Shown here piece after piece: positions 29,085 to 40,561 of a stretch of DNA of 64,000 nucleotides. Position numbers and translations under genes: made by a program. The first letter of the stretch is position 1; every line of letters starts with the position of its first letter. The DNA lies in NCBI GenBank assembly GCA_947579605.1, contig OX388321.1, positions 16,483,614 through 16,547,613 of the forward strand, given 5' to 3'. The notes under the pieces are model-generated. The model was not told the DNA's origin. It was given only the letters and a program-made list of their open reading frames with translations, and did no database searches. This DNA comes from Athripsodes cinereus (taxonomy: Eukaryota > Arthropoda > Insecta > Trichoptera > Leptoceridae).

Positions 29085-30527
29085 TTTTTTTTTTTTTTTC
29101 TTTTTATTTATTGGAAAAATATCACAAAAATACATATATATTACACATTTACTAAAATACACTTAAAAATCTATTGTTTACTATCCCATTGAAAGAGTTA
29201 TACTTGTGTATGGGATAGATTTACAGTATTCTTAATTTTACACATCTAAACAATAATATACTTAACTAATACTTACTCTAGATATATTCTACTTAACAAT
29301 TAACTTTTTTTTTCAATAAACCTATTTTATTTTTAAATACTCTATAATTCCCGACGTTTTTCAGTTCCTTTGGTAGCCCATTAAACCATTTTGTACCCTG
29401 GTAGATGTAATGATGTTGTGTAATAGTTTTCCTACACATAGGTACAGATAAATTACCCGCAATATGTGACCTTCGACTCCGGACTGTATCAGCGACCTGA
29501 CCATCAAAAGTTTCTTTATGTATCTGTAGTACTGCTATATTCCTATACAACTGCTCCACTGTAGGTACCTCGAAAATTGTGAAGAGTTCATCCGTGGGGA
29601 ATATTCTTGGTTTACGGAGTATTATTTTGATAATAAGTTTTTGAGTCACAGTTACAGATCTTATGTTAGTCTTGAATGTTCCACCCCAGGCAATAATACC
29701 ATAGAGCAAAACAGGTTGAACAAACGCATAGTACACAGATTTCATTGACTCCCTTGACATAATGTTTCTCAGTCTCAGGAATATGTATATCAGCCTTCGT
29801 ATCCTATTTACGGTTGCCTCAAGGTGACTCTTCCACTTCATGTCCTGGTCAAATGTTAAACCGAGATATTTAACGGATTCCTTCTGTTTCAATTCCTTAA
29901 ATTTCCCATTATCATGTGAAGAACAACGGCAGTCATTATCATGGATTTTTATTAAAATGTTCTGTGGTACTCGTGAGGGTTGCACAGAGAAAGGTACAAA
30001 TATAGTTTTTTCAGAATTTAACGATAATATATTCCTATCAAACCATTTTTTAATTACATTTATGTCTCGATTAGCTTCGTCTATGGCCTCCGTCCACGTG
30101 TCACCAGTTGACAGAATAACGGTGTCATCCGCGTATGAGAACAGACGTCCCTCAACGTTGACTCTAAAAATGGGATTTATATATATTAAGAACAATAATG
30201 GGCCGAGTACAGTTCCCTGTGGCACACCATACAGTGGTGTCCCCGGGTCGCTGAAAACATCATTCAGTTTAACAATTTGTCTTCTATCGGTTATATAAGA
30301 TTTGAACCATAGGAACGCCTTTCCATGCACACCGGTCTCAGACAACCTTTTCAACAACATTGTATGCGATATACTGTCGAAAGCTTTCCGCAAATCGATA
30401 AACATTCCGATGCATTTCTTATCGCGATCTATATTAGCTATTATTTCCGATGTTAATCGTGCTATGGCATCATGCGTTCCACACCCGGTTCTAAATCCAA
30501 ACTGATTTTCATTTAATATATTGATTT
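29085..30527 (-). mobile_element. CR1/L2-group LINE, 5' truncated, poly(A)
   Basis: The 3' end at the left has an AATAAA signal about 15 bp before a poly(A) run (29085-29106 as T on the plus strand). The minus-strand reading frame runs from about 30521 (ILNENQFGFRTGCGTHDA) to the stop at 29293, followed by a 3' UTR of about 190 bp. The endonuclease and the first RT motifs are missing. No TSD identified. Assignment to the CR1/L2 group rests on motif style only; other LINE clades with poly(A) are possible. Confidence 0.78.
29293..30405 (-). CDS. LINE reverse transcriptase fragment (370 codons, open)
   Basis: Reverse transcriptase palm and thumb of a non-LTR element. FIDLRKAFDS at residues 2-11 holds the first catalytic Asp, VPQGTVLGPLLF at 61-72 is the substrate-binding motif, and YADD is at 91-94. 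It is followed by LNSEKT and SVKYLGLTFDQDMKWKSHLE (thumb) and a C-terminal part with LLYGIIAWGG and a final WFNGLPKEL segment. The frame has no stop and stays open upstream to about 30521, so the ATG at 30405 is not the true start. Catalytic residues are kept although the element is 5' truncated. Confidence 0.82.
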   Translation of the reverse strand: MFIDLRKAFDSISHTMLLKRLSETGVHGKAFLWFKSYITDRRQIVKLNDVFSDPGTPLYGVPQGTVLGPLLFLIYINPIFRVNVEGRLFSYADDTVILSTGDTWTEAIDEANRDINVIKKWFDRNILSLNSEKTIFVPFSVQPSRVPQNILIKIHDNDCRCSSHDNGKFKELKQKESVKYLGLTFDQDMKWKSHLEATVNRIRRLIYIFLRLRNIMSRESMKSVYYAFVQPVLLYGIIAWGGTFKTNIRSVTVTQKLIIKIILRKPRIFPTDELFTIFEVPTVEQLYRNIAVLQIHKETFDGQVADTVRSRRSHIAGNLSVPMCRKTITQHHYIYQGTKWFNGLPKELKNVGNYRVFKNKIGLLKKKVNC

Positions 30528-30667
30528 ATTAGTTTTTTTAAAAAATTTAATAATGGTCCGCGGTTCGAATACTGCTTTCGACTTACTTCAACTCGGAATA
30601 CAACTTATTGTTTGAGGTTAGGAATATAATTAGATTTAATAAAAATCTTAATTTAAAATATGCTTTA

Positions 30668-30810
30668 TTTTTCTATCACAGCGTTTACCACAAATGTGTG
30701 AACCAGTGAAATAACTGCGTGTAATAAGCGTACAGGCTATCCTCTCCATGCCATAAAATTAATTATTCTGAATGGATGACATTTCTTCGCTAAATTTAGA
30801 ATATTGACGA
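30668..30810 (-). mobile_element. Short RTE-A-derived element, degenerate
   Basis: TATCACAGCGTTTACCACAA, ACTGCGTGTAATAAGCGTAC and GAATGGATGACATTTCTTCG follow the order of the family in reverse. Confidence 0.6.
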
Positions 30811-32800
30811 AATTTTTTAAGCAATATTCACCAATTGACAACTTATATCATGAAAAATGGATATAAACACAAAAATAATATGAAATATTACAGAATATAA
30901 CATAATTTATATCCAAGCCAGCAATAAGTTCATAAATATTTTGTGAATAGGATGACCCACGTAATACAAACATGTATTTTTTAAAAACCGTTTCATCGAT
31001 TGTGGGTTATTTTGGGCACATGTCTTTTATACTTTTCTATATTAGAAACGGAACAGAAAAAATATACCTTCTATGAACACTCTCTTCAATCTAATGTACC
31101 TATTTTTTGGAACAAACTCGTTTTAAATTTTAAAGTAAATATTGCTATATGCTAAGCTTTTCGCACCCATGTGATGAATATTCTATTAAACGGCGCCATC
31201 CATCATCATCATTGTATCAATATCAATAAAGAGTCATTGAATTTATGAATTTATTTATTGAAAAATATACAGGAAAATGCATTTAAAAGCACGTAATAAT
31301 TAGTAGGTACATTGTTGAAACAATCAATAAAGACAAAACTATTAAACTGTTTCATTAGCACGTAAAAAGCTCTCGTCATGTATTGACATAAAGAAATGCA
31401 ATATTCATTTTTTTCCTACATTTACATAACAATTTTTACATATTTATTTTCAAAAATAAAAAAATTATTCATTTTTATTTTTATTTACTTTTCTTTCATC
31501 AGACTTTTATTGTTTACAGTATTTTTGCTCGATTTATGTAAGTAAGTTTAATTATTTATCAAACCTTTTGATTGTGATTGCTCTTGTGGTGATTATTTTG
31601 TGTGCTGTGATGTGATGACGAATGAAAATAATTGTGATGAATGTATGAAAACTACCACAACATTACCGCCAAATAACAAATAATAATATATTTTTCCCTG
31701 AACATGGCATGGCCTTAAACCTTGTAAGTAATATAATATATACAACATCTATTCTTTATACTCAGTTGAGAAAAACTTATTCCAGAAGTTTTTCAAAGTT
31801 GTAAAAATCATATATATCAAAATGTTTTCCCCTTATTTAGAAGTTAATGATGCGTCGCTCACAGTAGGTGTTTTCAAAAGTTTTTTCATACCAAACTTAC
31901 CCCTTACCCCTAACCTTCAAAAACTTTTATGATATGTATGTACATGTTGTTATTATTATATCGTATTACGGTGTTTCTCAAAATGTAAAGTATAGGTACT
32001 CAAGGGAGTAACTGGAAATTTTAGAGAAACATTGCACAAACAATTTTAAGTTGAAAGTATCAGCTCAGCTATATGAAAAACATACATTCTAGAAACACTA
32101 TATTTAAAAGTAAAGAAATTTGTTTAACGTAAAACAAAACTATCTAAATTGAGATTTGCGTGTTTTTGAAGAAAATATAAGAACAAGTTTCTATGAATTC
32201 GGTTAATGCTAATCGCAATAGTTATAGACTAATATTTATATGCCTTATAAAGGTTCTATTACTAAAAGATTTTCTATTTCTTTTAACGGATGATGTTCTG
32301 CGATTTATAAAATATCCATAAGTACTCATTGAGTGTGTCTAGAGTGCCAAAAATATTAGTTTATTTACGAAGAAAAAAAAAACAGTAAAATCGAGTTGAA
32401 GAATCACTTTTCTTCACGACATATTTTTACTTTCCACTTTTTTTACTCGAACCATTTCAACCACCGAATATGGAAAAAGTTTATCATTTTACTACTACCT
32501 ATTACCAACCTTACAAAATATAATAGGCTTGTAGGATACAAATATATAGGAAGCAATAAGACCTGAATGGCAGGGATAAAGCCTAAATAATGTTATTACT
32601 TATTACTTATTACATATTGTAAACTTTAAGCTGTTTTCCCTTATACCTCCGAATACTTCTTTTCTTTATTTGGTCGTATTACATACTACAACTTTCACGT
32701 CATTTAAAAATAAATTTTATCCGAGTTTCTTATCCATTTTTTTTTTATTTAAATTACTTCAAGCTTAATTTATACATATTAACTACTTTATTTATTAATT
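30811..32800. other. AT-rich stretch, nothing recognised
   Basis: No gene, RNA or delimited element seen. Confidence 0.4.
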
Positions 32801-32809
32801 CATATCTTA

Positions 32810-32880
32810 ACGTGGCTTCCATTGAACTGCATGTAATAAATACGCGAGCCGTCTCCATGATGGCATAACGAAATAAGAAA
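32810..32880 (-). mobile_element. Short RTE-A-derived element, remnant
   Basis: ACTGCATGTAATAAATACGC and GCCGTCTCCATGATGGC resemble the reverse of the family mid-part. Confidence 0.45.
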
Positions 32881-32917
32881 TAATTGAACATGCTAAGTGT
32901 TTATTGTCTTATAGCCT

Positions 32918-33330
32918 TTGTATGGAGCATTCTGCTTTATGGTTGTGAGACGTGGACCATCAGCAAGAATAAAAGCGGATGGTTGACGGCCTTTGAAATG
33001 TGGTTTTACAGACGTATGCTGAAGATCCATTGGTCGAAGTACGTCGAAAACGAAGAAGTGTTAACCAGGGTAGGTGAAAAAAGGCAACTCCTTAAGAGAA
33101 TCAGAATCATAACATCAGGCACCCAAGACTGCTCATCGCCATCACGGAAGGTAGGACCGAAGGCTCAAATGGCAGAGGCCGACTAAGAGACGCTTATATG
33201 GACAAACTGAAGAGGGACATGAACTGTGGCGCATACGTAGAGCTGAAGAGACTGGCTGAGAATAGGGGGAATGGAGAAGAAAATCCAAACTCGTTGCAGA
33301 CAATCGAATGGATTGTAACTCATTATTATA
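32918..33330 (+). pseudogene. RTE-D LINE fragment with deletion
   Basis: Begins AGCCTTTGTATGGAGCATTC and gives AFVWSILLYGCETWTISKNK, WFYRRMLKIHWSKYVENEEV and LTRVGEKRQLLKRI. It then loses about 23 bp relative to 23576-24414 (the ANWIGHN region) and continues in another frame with MDKLKRDMNCGAYVELKRLA. It ends GATTGTAACTCATTATTATA. The frames at 32884 and 33198 are the two halves of this one broken copy. Confidence 0.8.
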
Positions 33331-33364
33331 CAAACGTAATGGAACATCTGTTTCTTAATTCTCT

Positions 33365-33520
33365 CATGATATTCCGAGAAGCTGTTCAACAAACTTACAT
33401 TCGTTGGCCGAACAGCCATTGTAGAGCCTTTGCCTCTAATACAATGTATTTCCATGCCTATCAATCCAAGTCAGTGAATCGCCAGTCGCTCCTCCAGATC
33501 TCAGTCGATATCTCATAATG
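33365..33520. other. GC-richer block, unassigned
   Basis: TCGTTGGCCGAACAGCCATT and AATCGCCAGTCGCTCCTCCA stand out from the AT-rich surroundings. I cannot assign them to a family, and no splice signals frame them. Confidence 0.3.
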
Positions 33521-33530
33521 TTTGTCTTAA

Positions 33531-34095
33531 TCTACCAAACGGTGTTCAACCTTCAAGTATAATATACTTGAGATTATATAAGTAATACCACAAAGAAATA
33601 AAAAAAACAATCAATATAAAAAAAAACAACAAAAATAATAATTTTTCAAATATTTTAATCCGTGAATGTTTTATAATATTTTTTTGTACTTATCCGTCGA
33701 TTTCTCATATTAATTTTCCTATTTTATGGCGATGATGATTATATTACGAGATACAAAGGAAGAGATTATAAACTTGATAAAACGTTGTTTTTTTTTTCTT
33801 TTCTTCTATAAATCGATACTTATCTATGATCTATGAAGCAATACATAGTTTCCTCTCTGTTAAAACAACTTGAGTTATGTGGCATCAAACCCGAAAATTG
33901 TATTGATGATTCGAACAACCAAAGACCGAAAATTGTCACAAATATTCTATATGACAATCGTAGTTGAATACAGAAATTGCTGGATAATATGGTTGGTCGT
34001 CTGATGTTAGCATCTTGTATCCACATTCAATTAGAAGAAATCCCACCGTTTTGACTCTAAATTCAGTATTTAAACCAGTTAAAATGTCCGTTCTT
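33531..34095. other. AT-rich spacer
   Basis: No supported feature. Confidence 0.35.
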
Positions 34096-34099
34096 TAAT

Positions 34100-34345
34100 A
34101 ACCTCACAATATTTCCCGCAAGAAGCGGAACTAACCGCATATAATAACATGCAAGTCGTCCTCTCTGTGCTTATAAAAACCTAGATATGTTTATTATTAT
34201 ATTTCAAATAAATCTGGGTTTATAATAAACCAAAATACACCTCTAAAATACCATCCCTGTGAGAAATGTGATGCTGTAAAGGCTCAATAGTGGGCAACGC
34301 CAGAAATCATATCATTCTAGAATATGTTGGAACTACATTTATGTC
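34100..34345 (-). mobile_element. Composite SINE-like element, second copy
   Basis: Matches 22553-22850 along its length, including CAATAGTGGGCAACGCCAGA at about 34288 and CATGCAAGTCGTCCTCTCTG at about 34150. On the minus strand the RTE-A-like tail is TTCCGCTTCTTGCGGGAAAT. Confidence 0.7.
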
Positions 34346-34930
34346 AGAGATGCAATGTCATCATTTGTAGATATAAAATAAATTAAAAATTCAATCAAGT
34401 TTTACACAGATTTCGAAACAAATCTAAGTAAATTTTCATCTTAAGATCAAAATATTTGTTAATTACAAAGGAGTATTCGAATTCAATAATTTCGGTCATT
34501 AGCTTTTACTTTCGGCAAACTTTGAAATGAGAATTTAGACTTTTATACATTCTTAAATTAAGCTGTTGTCTGTTTCATTAATAAGACTTATAATCACAAA
34601 TAATTTATAAAATTTAATGTCGTGTTTATCTAAACGCCTTAAACGTATCGACAAGTTGTTCTAACATCTTTCTTATCTTAAATATTTATCAACATGTAAC
34701 GTACTTATGTACTAATGTATGTTGTATAGTTTAAACCGTATTTGAAAAATTGATTGCCCAATGGTTTGCCTAGTTTAAATTACAAATTTTGCAGGTTGTT
34801 CAGTTAATTAGTTGGAGTTTGTATTAAGGGCCAAAGCAATCTCGTTTTTATTTGTTTGAAAACTTTAAAGGTATAACTCCCAATCAGATATCAAATTTAA
34901 TACTCTACTCTACATTATTTATCAGTGTGG
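34346..34930. other. AT-rich spacer
   Basis: No supported feature. Confidence 0.35.
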
Positions 34931-34941
34931 GTATTTTTGGA

Positions 34942-35204
34942 TATCTAAGAAGATATATTTGGCTGAGAGGAATGGTGCTCGGAGACGTGGACGTCCGAGG
35001 ATTAAATGGCAAGATCATTTAAATCAAATCCTACAGGACGGTCACGTGTTGAGCACATTGAACAGGAGAGCATGCATGAGGAATTGTATGGCAGTGACGG
35101 AAGCGAAAGATGTATGCAAAGATAGAAGGAAGTGGCGCTCGATCCTTTCTGCCTACCCCGCGAGGGAAGCGGCGTGATGGTATGTATGTATGTATGTATG
35201 TGGA
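34942..35204 (+). mobile_element. RTE-B 3' fragment with TSD
   Basis: A 5'-truncated copy with the 10-bp duplication TATTTTTGGA (34932-34941 and 35205-35214). It encodes ARRRGRPRIKWQDHLNQIL and RKWRSILSAYPAREAA with a stop at 35175-35177, and ends in (GTAT)n (35180-35200). The frame is intact. It is the sister of 21197-21666 and younger by that measure. Confidence 0.87.
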
Positions 35205-35214
35205 TATTTTTGGA

Positions 35215-35300
35215 CAAAAATTTTTTTCATAAAATTTTTGTCCAAATTTTTTTCCAAATTGTCCAAATTGTCCAAATTTTGTCCAAATTGTCCAAATGTT
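35215..35300. repeat. TGTCCAAATT short tandem repeat
   Basis: Seven or so spaced copies of GTCCAAATT(G/T), starting within the target duplication of the RTE-B copy and probably expanded from local sequence. Confidence 0.6.
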
Positions 35301-35382
35301 TTTGATTCATAAACTTTTTTGGATAAAACTAAATGAAATAAATTAGATGTGATTAATTAATTTGAATAAGTAATATTTGAAC

Positions 35383-35645
35383 ATGTGTCAGGAATCATTT
35401 TATTGTGTTGGATATAAACTTTTGGTTTTCTATTGTTGTGTATACTTGTATGGATTTGGAACACTATATTTTTGATCGAGTATGTATTGTAATTGTGGTC
35501 ATTTTATTGTTTTTATATTTGTGTATGTATTTTTGTTTTGGTTTTTAATTCATTGATATTGTCAACTATAATGATTATGTAATAAAAGGCATATTGCCGT
35601 ATATTCATGAATAAATAAATAAATAAATAAAAATAAATAAAAGTA
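35383..35645 (+). mobile_element. Jockey-like LINE 3' UTR end
   Basis: TAATAAAAGGCATATTGCCG, then GAATAAATAAATAAATAAAT, parallels the 3' end of the 40.5-42.4 kb LINE (ATAAAAGGCTTTTGTGCCGT, then AATAAATAAATAAA). Confidence 0.6.
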
Positions 35646-36169
35646 ATCCAAAATATTTCTTAATATTTTCACAATTTTGTTACTGTTTTATTTTTTATTA
35701 TATTATAAATCAAAGCTCTTCTGGGCGTGCTTTATAAAGATTCTGTTAATTTTTTTATAATTTTGCGTAAATGGAAGAATTAAAAAAAAATTAATGTCTA
35801 CACAACCGTTATTTTTGAAATTGTTCTATAGCTACCAAGTTTCTGTCTAATCATTCAATTCATAATTTATATATTATTTTAAAATTTATTAAAAGCTTAT
35901 TTTAGGTGCATATTATATATTTGAGTAGGTACCTTTTTTTTATCAAGCGAATTTCAGATTTTTCTCAGTTCTGATCAAGCCAAAACTCTTTTCTCGACAA
36001 CGACTTTTTGGACTATTTTGACGATTTGTGGAACACTTATTCATCTGCGAAGACTCCACAAGTCATAAAATGATAAAACTCAGTTATGTGAGTAAAGTTA
36101 CGTTCTACAAGCCACTAAAAAAGATAAACTTATAAATAAAATTCGCCATCTTATAACTCAGATATATGT

Positions 36170-36385
36170 ATATTTTGTAGGTAGGTACTAGGTACGTATA
36201 CCTACGTCGTGTTTTGTATGTACATCGTGTAAGTAGAGGCTTTTTTAACTTAAGACCCGGTAATATGTCAGATTTAAGACTTTACGTAGTATACCTACAT
36301 AGATACATTATACATAAGATGTAGGTATGTAGGTACGTACAAAAGGCGTCTCACACGTTGTATTGGAGGTAGGTAGGTACTTAAA
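36170..36385. repeat. TAGGTAC/GTAGG-rich low-complexity tract
   Basis: Repeated TAGGTAGGTACTAGGTACGT and related words. This motif type is scattered through the window and is typical of moth spacer. Confidence 0.5.
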
Positions 36386-36620
36386 AATATATTTATTCTT
36401 ATTTCAAAACTCAGTGTTCTCTCTAAACTACAGCTTGCTTTTGTTTTTAGTCGCCAAAGTATTTACAATATAAATACGCGGATAATTTAAAGAAACCTTT
36501 TTTTATATTGATATTTAAGTATAAATCAGTACCAACACTCACATCTCTTGTCTTGAAGAGTTTACAGAAAGATATGAGCGCCACCTAACCCTATATTTGC
36601 ACACGCTTTATGCTTCTTTT

Positions 36621-36775
36621 ACATACATACATCTTCTTCCCCTTGTCCTAGTTGGTTCGGGGGCCCATTGCGCTTAGATACCTTCTCCAGAGATCCCTGT
36701 CTACCGCTGCTTCCAGGACCTCTGGCCACTCCAAACCAAGCCTTTCAACACACAAGTTCAACACCTGCCCTAAAA
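36621..36775 (-). mobile_element. RTE-F LINE 3' fragment
   Basis: The minus strand gives VCVERLGLEWPEVLEAAVDR, DLWRRYLSAMGPRTN, then a stop and an ATGT tail (36621-36630). It is the second copy of the 7301-7475 family, with a few substitutions. Confidence 0.78.
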
Positions 36776-36924
36776 TTCACTATGCATGCTCTTTTGTTCG
36801 ATATGCCCAAAACGTCTCTATCCATTAAGTTCTGATCTATAATAATATGATCTAATAATTTGATCCTCGAACGATCACTTTTGTACGTGCTTCGTCACTC
36901 TACCATCGCTATTTTTTTCTATCT

Positions 36925-37060
36925 TTTTACATACAAAAACTATCATGACATTCCCACAAGTGGGGTAGTCCAGTGAACTAACATGTAATAAACATGCAAG
37001 TTGCCCTTTCAGAATAGGTGACATAATAGATCGCGGAATTTAAAATGTTAAAATATTTTA
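36925..37060 (-). mobile_element. Short RTE-A-derived element, degenerate
   Basis: ATTCCCACAAGTGGGGTAGT, then ACATGTAATAAACATGCAAG and AGATCGCGGAATTTAAAATG. The minus-strand order agrees with 48195-48330. Confidence 0.65.
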
Positions 37061-37780
37061 TTAATTTATTCATTTTTTTTCTGTAAATTGATCAAAATGT
37101 ATACAATTACGTAGAAAAATGCGTTTAAATTAGATAATATTATAGTCAATATATAGATGGCGAGTTTATCGCAAAGTAGTGATCTCTTCCAACCAACCCA
37201 AATATAAATATACGCATATACACGTTACGTTTTACGAATAACTACTCGCTCTTCATTCTTTCCACATACCTAAATCAACACAGCTATTTTATACATTCAC
37301 CCTGACTGAGCTTTCATTCCACATTCTTCTTTTAGTTCTTGTATAGAACATTTTTTTTATATTTAAGATAATATGATGATATTTATTTGAAAGGCGTTAA
37401 TCGAAGCTCGTGTTGAATAAAAAGGTGGCGATCGAGGATCGATTATTATTACTATAGTATTATTATTATTATTTATGCTGGGTATTTTGTACATAACCAG
37501 GCCAACCAACAATATAGTTATAGGTATTACATATTATTATAGGTTATATTGTATAGCGTAGTATCATCATAATATAGTCATTACGTCGGCATCTTTGTAT
37601 GAAGATTGTGTTTATAATATTTTTTTTACATAATAACGAGCTTAACTGCCTGGTTATAAGATCGTGTGGACTTCGGTATAAAAGTGGTGATGTCTATTTT
37701 GTAGATGATTAATACCAATTCTAACAAAAAGTGCATATTGAAACCTTTCTAATTAGACATATATTTCTTTGAAATAACTT
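37061..37780. other. AT-rich spacer
   Basis: A weak echo of an RTE terminus (CTTCATTCTTTCCACATACC near 37252) is seen; otherwise nothing. Confidence 0.35.
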
Positions 37781-37784
37781 TATT

Positions 37785-38060
37785 TCCCGGATATTTCAAG
37801 AGTCCAAGGACTCCTATTTATCCGTTTAGGTGACGATTTCTTTATTCTTTCAACTCTCTCCAGTCTATCAGTACCACTAAGCCAATATTGGCATCTCCGA
37901 CTCTACCACGTCAGTGGGCGGTGGACCCGGCTGACGTAGCAGATCCCACCTTGAGACCCACACATTCATGAATACCTTAAAGTGTGCAGCGTTCGTGGCA
38001 TTAAAAACACTTCCCCAAACCAGATGGGTCGAGGAGTGTCGCTAGTCCCTGATTAAACCA
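37785..38060. repeat. GC-richer unassigned block
   Basis: Includes ACGTCAGTGGGCGGTGGACC, GCAGATCCCACCTTGAGACC and CAGATGGGTCGAGGAGTGTC. Its composition and sharp edges suggest a mobile-element remnant, but I recognise no terminus or coding motif on either strand. Confidence 0.35.
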
Positions 38061-38294
38061 AAAACGTATTCACAAAGTAATTTTTTGATGAAATGTCAAA
38101 CACTTTGCTTTGCGTTGACGGCAGAGGCTGTACCAATGAAATTGACAGTGCGAGGGAATATTTTTTAATGAAGTCGGAACAAGGCTAATAATCTCTGTTT
38201 GCCAGTAAACAGTCAATAGGATAGCTGATAATATATTAGAATAGCAGTTCGGTGATTGTGTTTTGGGATGTAAAATATAAATAAGAAAATCATT

Positions 38295-38640
38295 AAACAA
38301 AAATCTAAATTTGCCGAATAATGTCCTAATAAATCCAATTTGTGAAATGTTCATACATAAAAAGTAGATTTTATACAATTAGGTACTTAGGTACCTACTA
38401 CCTAATTGTATAAAAGGTTCTTGACCTCAAAATACTAAACAAAAATCTAAATTTGCCAAATAAAGTACTAATAGCTCCACCTTGTCTAATTTTTCATACA
38501 TATAAGTAGATATTATGACAATTAGGTACTATTCCAAGTTCTTAACCTCAAAATACTAAACAAAAATCTAAATTTGCCAAACAATGTCCTAATAACTCAA
38601 ATTTGTGAAATTTTTCATATATACAATTTAAAACATTTTC
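38295..38640 (+). repeat. Imperfect tandem triplication
   Basis: Three units each starting AAACAAAAATCTAAATTTGC (38295, 38437, 38558), with spacings of 142 and 121 bp. The first unit holds an extra inverted repeat (TATACAATTAGG/CCTAATTGTATA, about 38373-38413). Confidence 0.8.
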
Positions 38641-40535
38641 GGTTTTATGTTTGAATTTCTTAGTTTCATGGACCGATCTTCGGTGGTGTACTTAGCTACA
38701 TAGGTATCTATACCTACACATATATTTTTTTTCTTTCGAACAACATAATCAGTTATACTTACAAGACGTGAAAAGATATACATAAGTTTAACGATTATTG
38801 AACACATTTTTATATTACAAATGATAATCTGTCCAAAGAAATCACCAGTCGATTCGATTATATTGGTGTTTCTCGTTTCTCATAATATTCGAATACCTAC
38901 ATCGAGTGTGTGGGCTCGCCAAAATAAGTATCGGAACGTTTTAACATTATTTACTTGAATGTAAATCTCGTATTAACAACAGTGATTTATAATATTTTTT
39001 GTGCATATTATATTAGATTCTCTTTTATTTTGTATTTTTGGTAGGTGGTTATTATTATTTTGAAAATAATAGTTAACACATCCGCCAATAATTTACAAGA
39101 TCCCAGTTCAAACGCAACCGCAAATGAAATCGAATTGTTGCGTTCGTTTTTTTTTTCTTAAATATCATTCGTTTTTAAAACGTTGTACTAATATTATCAA
39201 TGCTTTTGTTTTGAAATTATTTGAATTTCTAAATTCTCATAATTATTAGGATTTCGTTGATGACTGCAAATGCGTTTCAATATTTATACTTTTGCTAAGA
39301 AATATCGAATTTAATAGTTTTTAAATAACAATTTTTCAAAATATTGATGCTATGGACCGACGGTGCTTGTTGGAAGTCCATTTCAAGGTTAGTTGGAGAG
39401 AGAGAAAAAAACATATTTAGTTAACTTCCAAGTGAATTTGTTAATTACGCTCACTAGTATTCGAAGATTTTCGACTCCATCTTCAGGCGATTAGAAGAAA
39501 AGTATCTTTTAAAATTATTGCTTACTGTGAGGATATTTGGGGTGTATTTGGACTTATGAAAAACCCATATTCAGTTGAAAAATGTTAATTTTATATCTAG
39601 AGAAAGGTTCTCCTCAGAACGAATTTTGGCCAATCGTATCAATTTTTTCACAATTAAGTAGGTAGGTACCTATTTTTGTTTAATGATATTTTTTTATTTA
39701 TTTTTTAGAAATTTTATACTGTGTAAGAGGGTTGTAGGTAGATACATAATAGAAATCAATATAATTACGTCTACGGTTTTGTTCTAAGCGTTTTAACAGT
39801 AGAATATATGTTCATACGTGGAATAGATGGTCAAACCGAAGGTTTCAATTTCTAAGAATTTATCTCAATTCTATGTATTATTTTAATAAAAATATGCTTA
39901 GGTAATATAATGTTGTTGATAGATTTTATAGTTTGATATAATATTAAGGTACCCATAATATCAGGGTAAGTTTACTTTAGGTACATACAAACGTCCAAGA
40001 AAAAATATTCCTCGTTCAGTGGGCTGAACACTTTCATATCTTCGTCTGTAATCTTGGATTGTGAGACTCTTCACATAATATAGGTACTAAGGAGCTATGA
40101 ACAACAATTTTTTTTATAAAATGTTTCGAAAATCGACGATAATATACCTACTAGGTAAATGTAGTCAGCATAAAGTTTGGGTAGATAGCGCTCTTGTAGC
40201 TGTCTGAACTAATAACTTCTCCTTCTTTTAAATTAAAAATAATAGTTAAACATCTATATCGATTTTATATAGTTTTGCATTTCGACTAAAGTACAGTGTG
40301 GTATACATATTTAATTATATTGTTTTTATTGTTGACTGTGCTAAAGTTAAAATGTTAAAATAGAAACATACAAATGAAATCTTATCAAAATTTGTGTCAA
40401 TAATATTTTACCAAATTTGTTAAGTAAAAATAGTAAAGAATAAATTATAATGTGAAGTAATAATGTAAATGCGCCCTTGAAATGATTTGGATCATAAAAA
40501 CGGCGCAATATAGTTGATCCAACAATGATAATAAT
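38641..40535. other. AT-rich stretch
   Basis: Only a weak SINE-body echo at 39530-39600 (GGGGTGTATTTGGACTTATG). No gene recognised. Confidence 0.4.
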
Positions 40536-40561
40536 AGCTATGTTTTAAATGTTTTGGTAGA

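Noticed and set aside
30540..30575. GCGGTTCGAATAC as a tRNA B box
   Set aside because: No A box at the right distance upstream and no cloverleaf arms.
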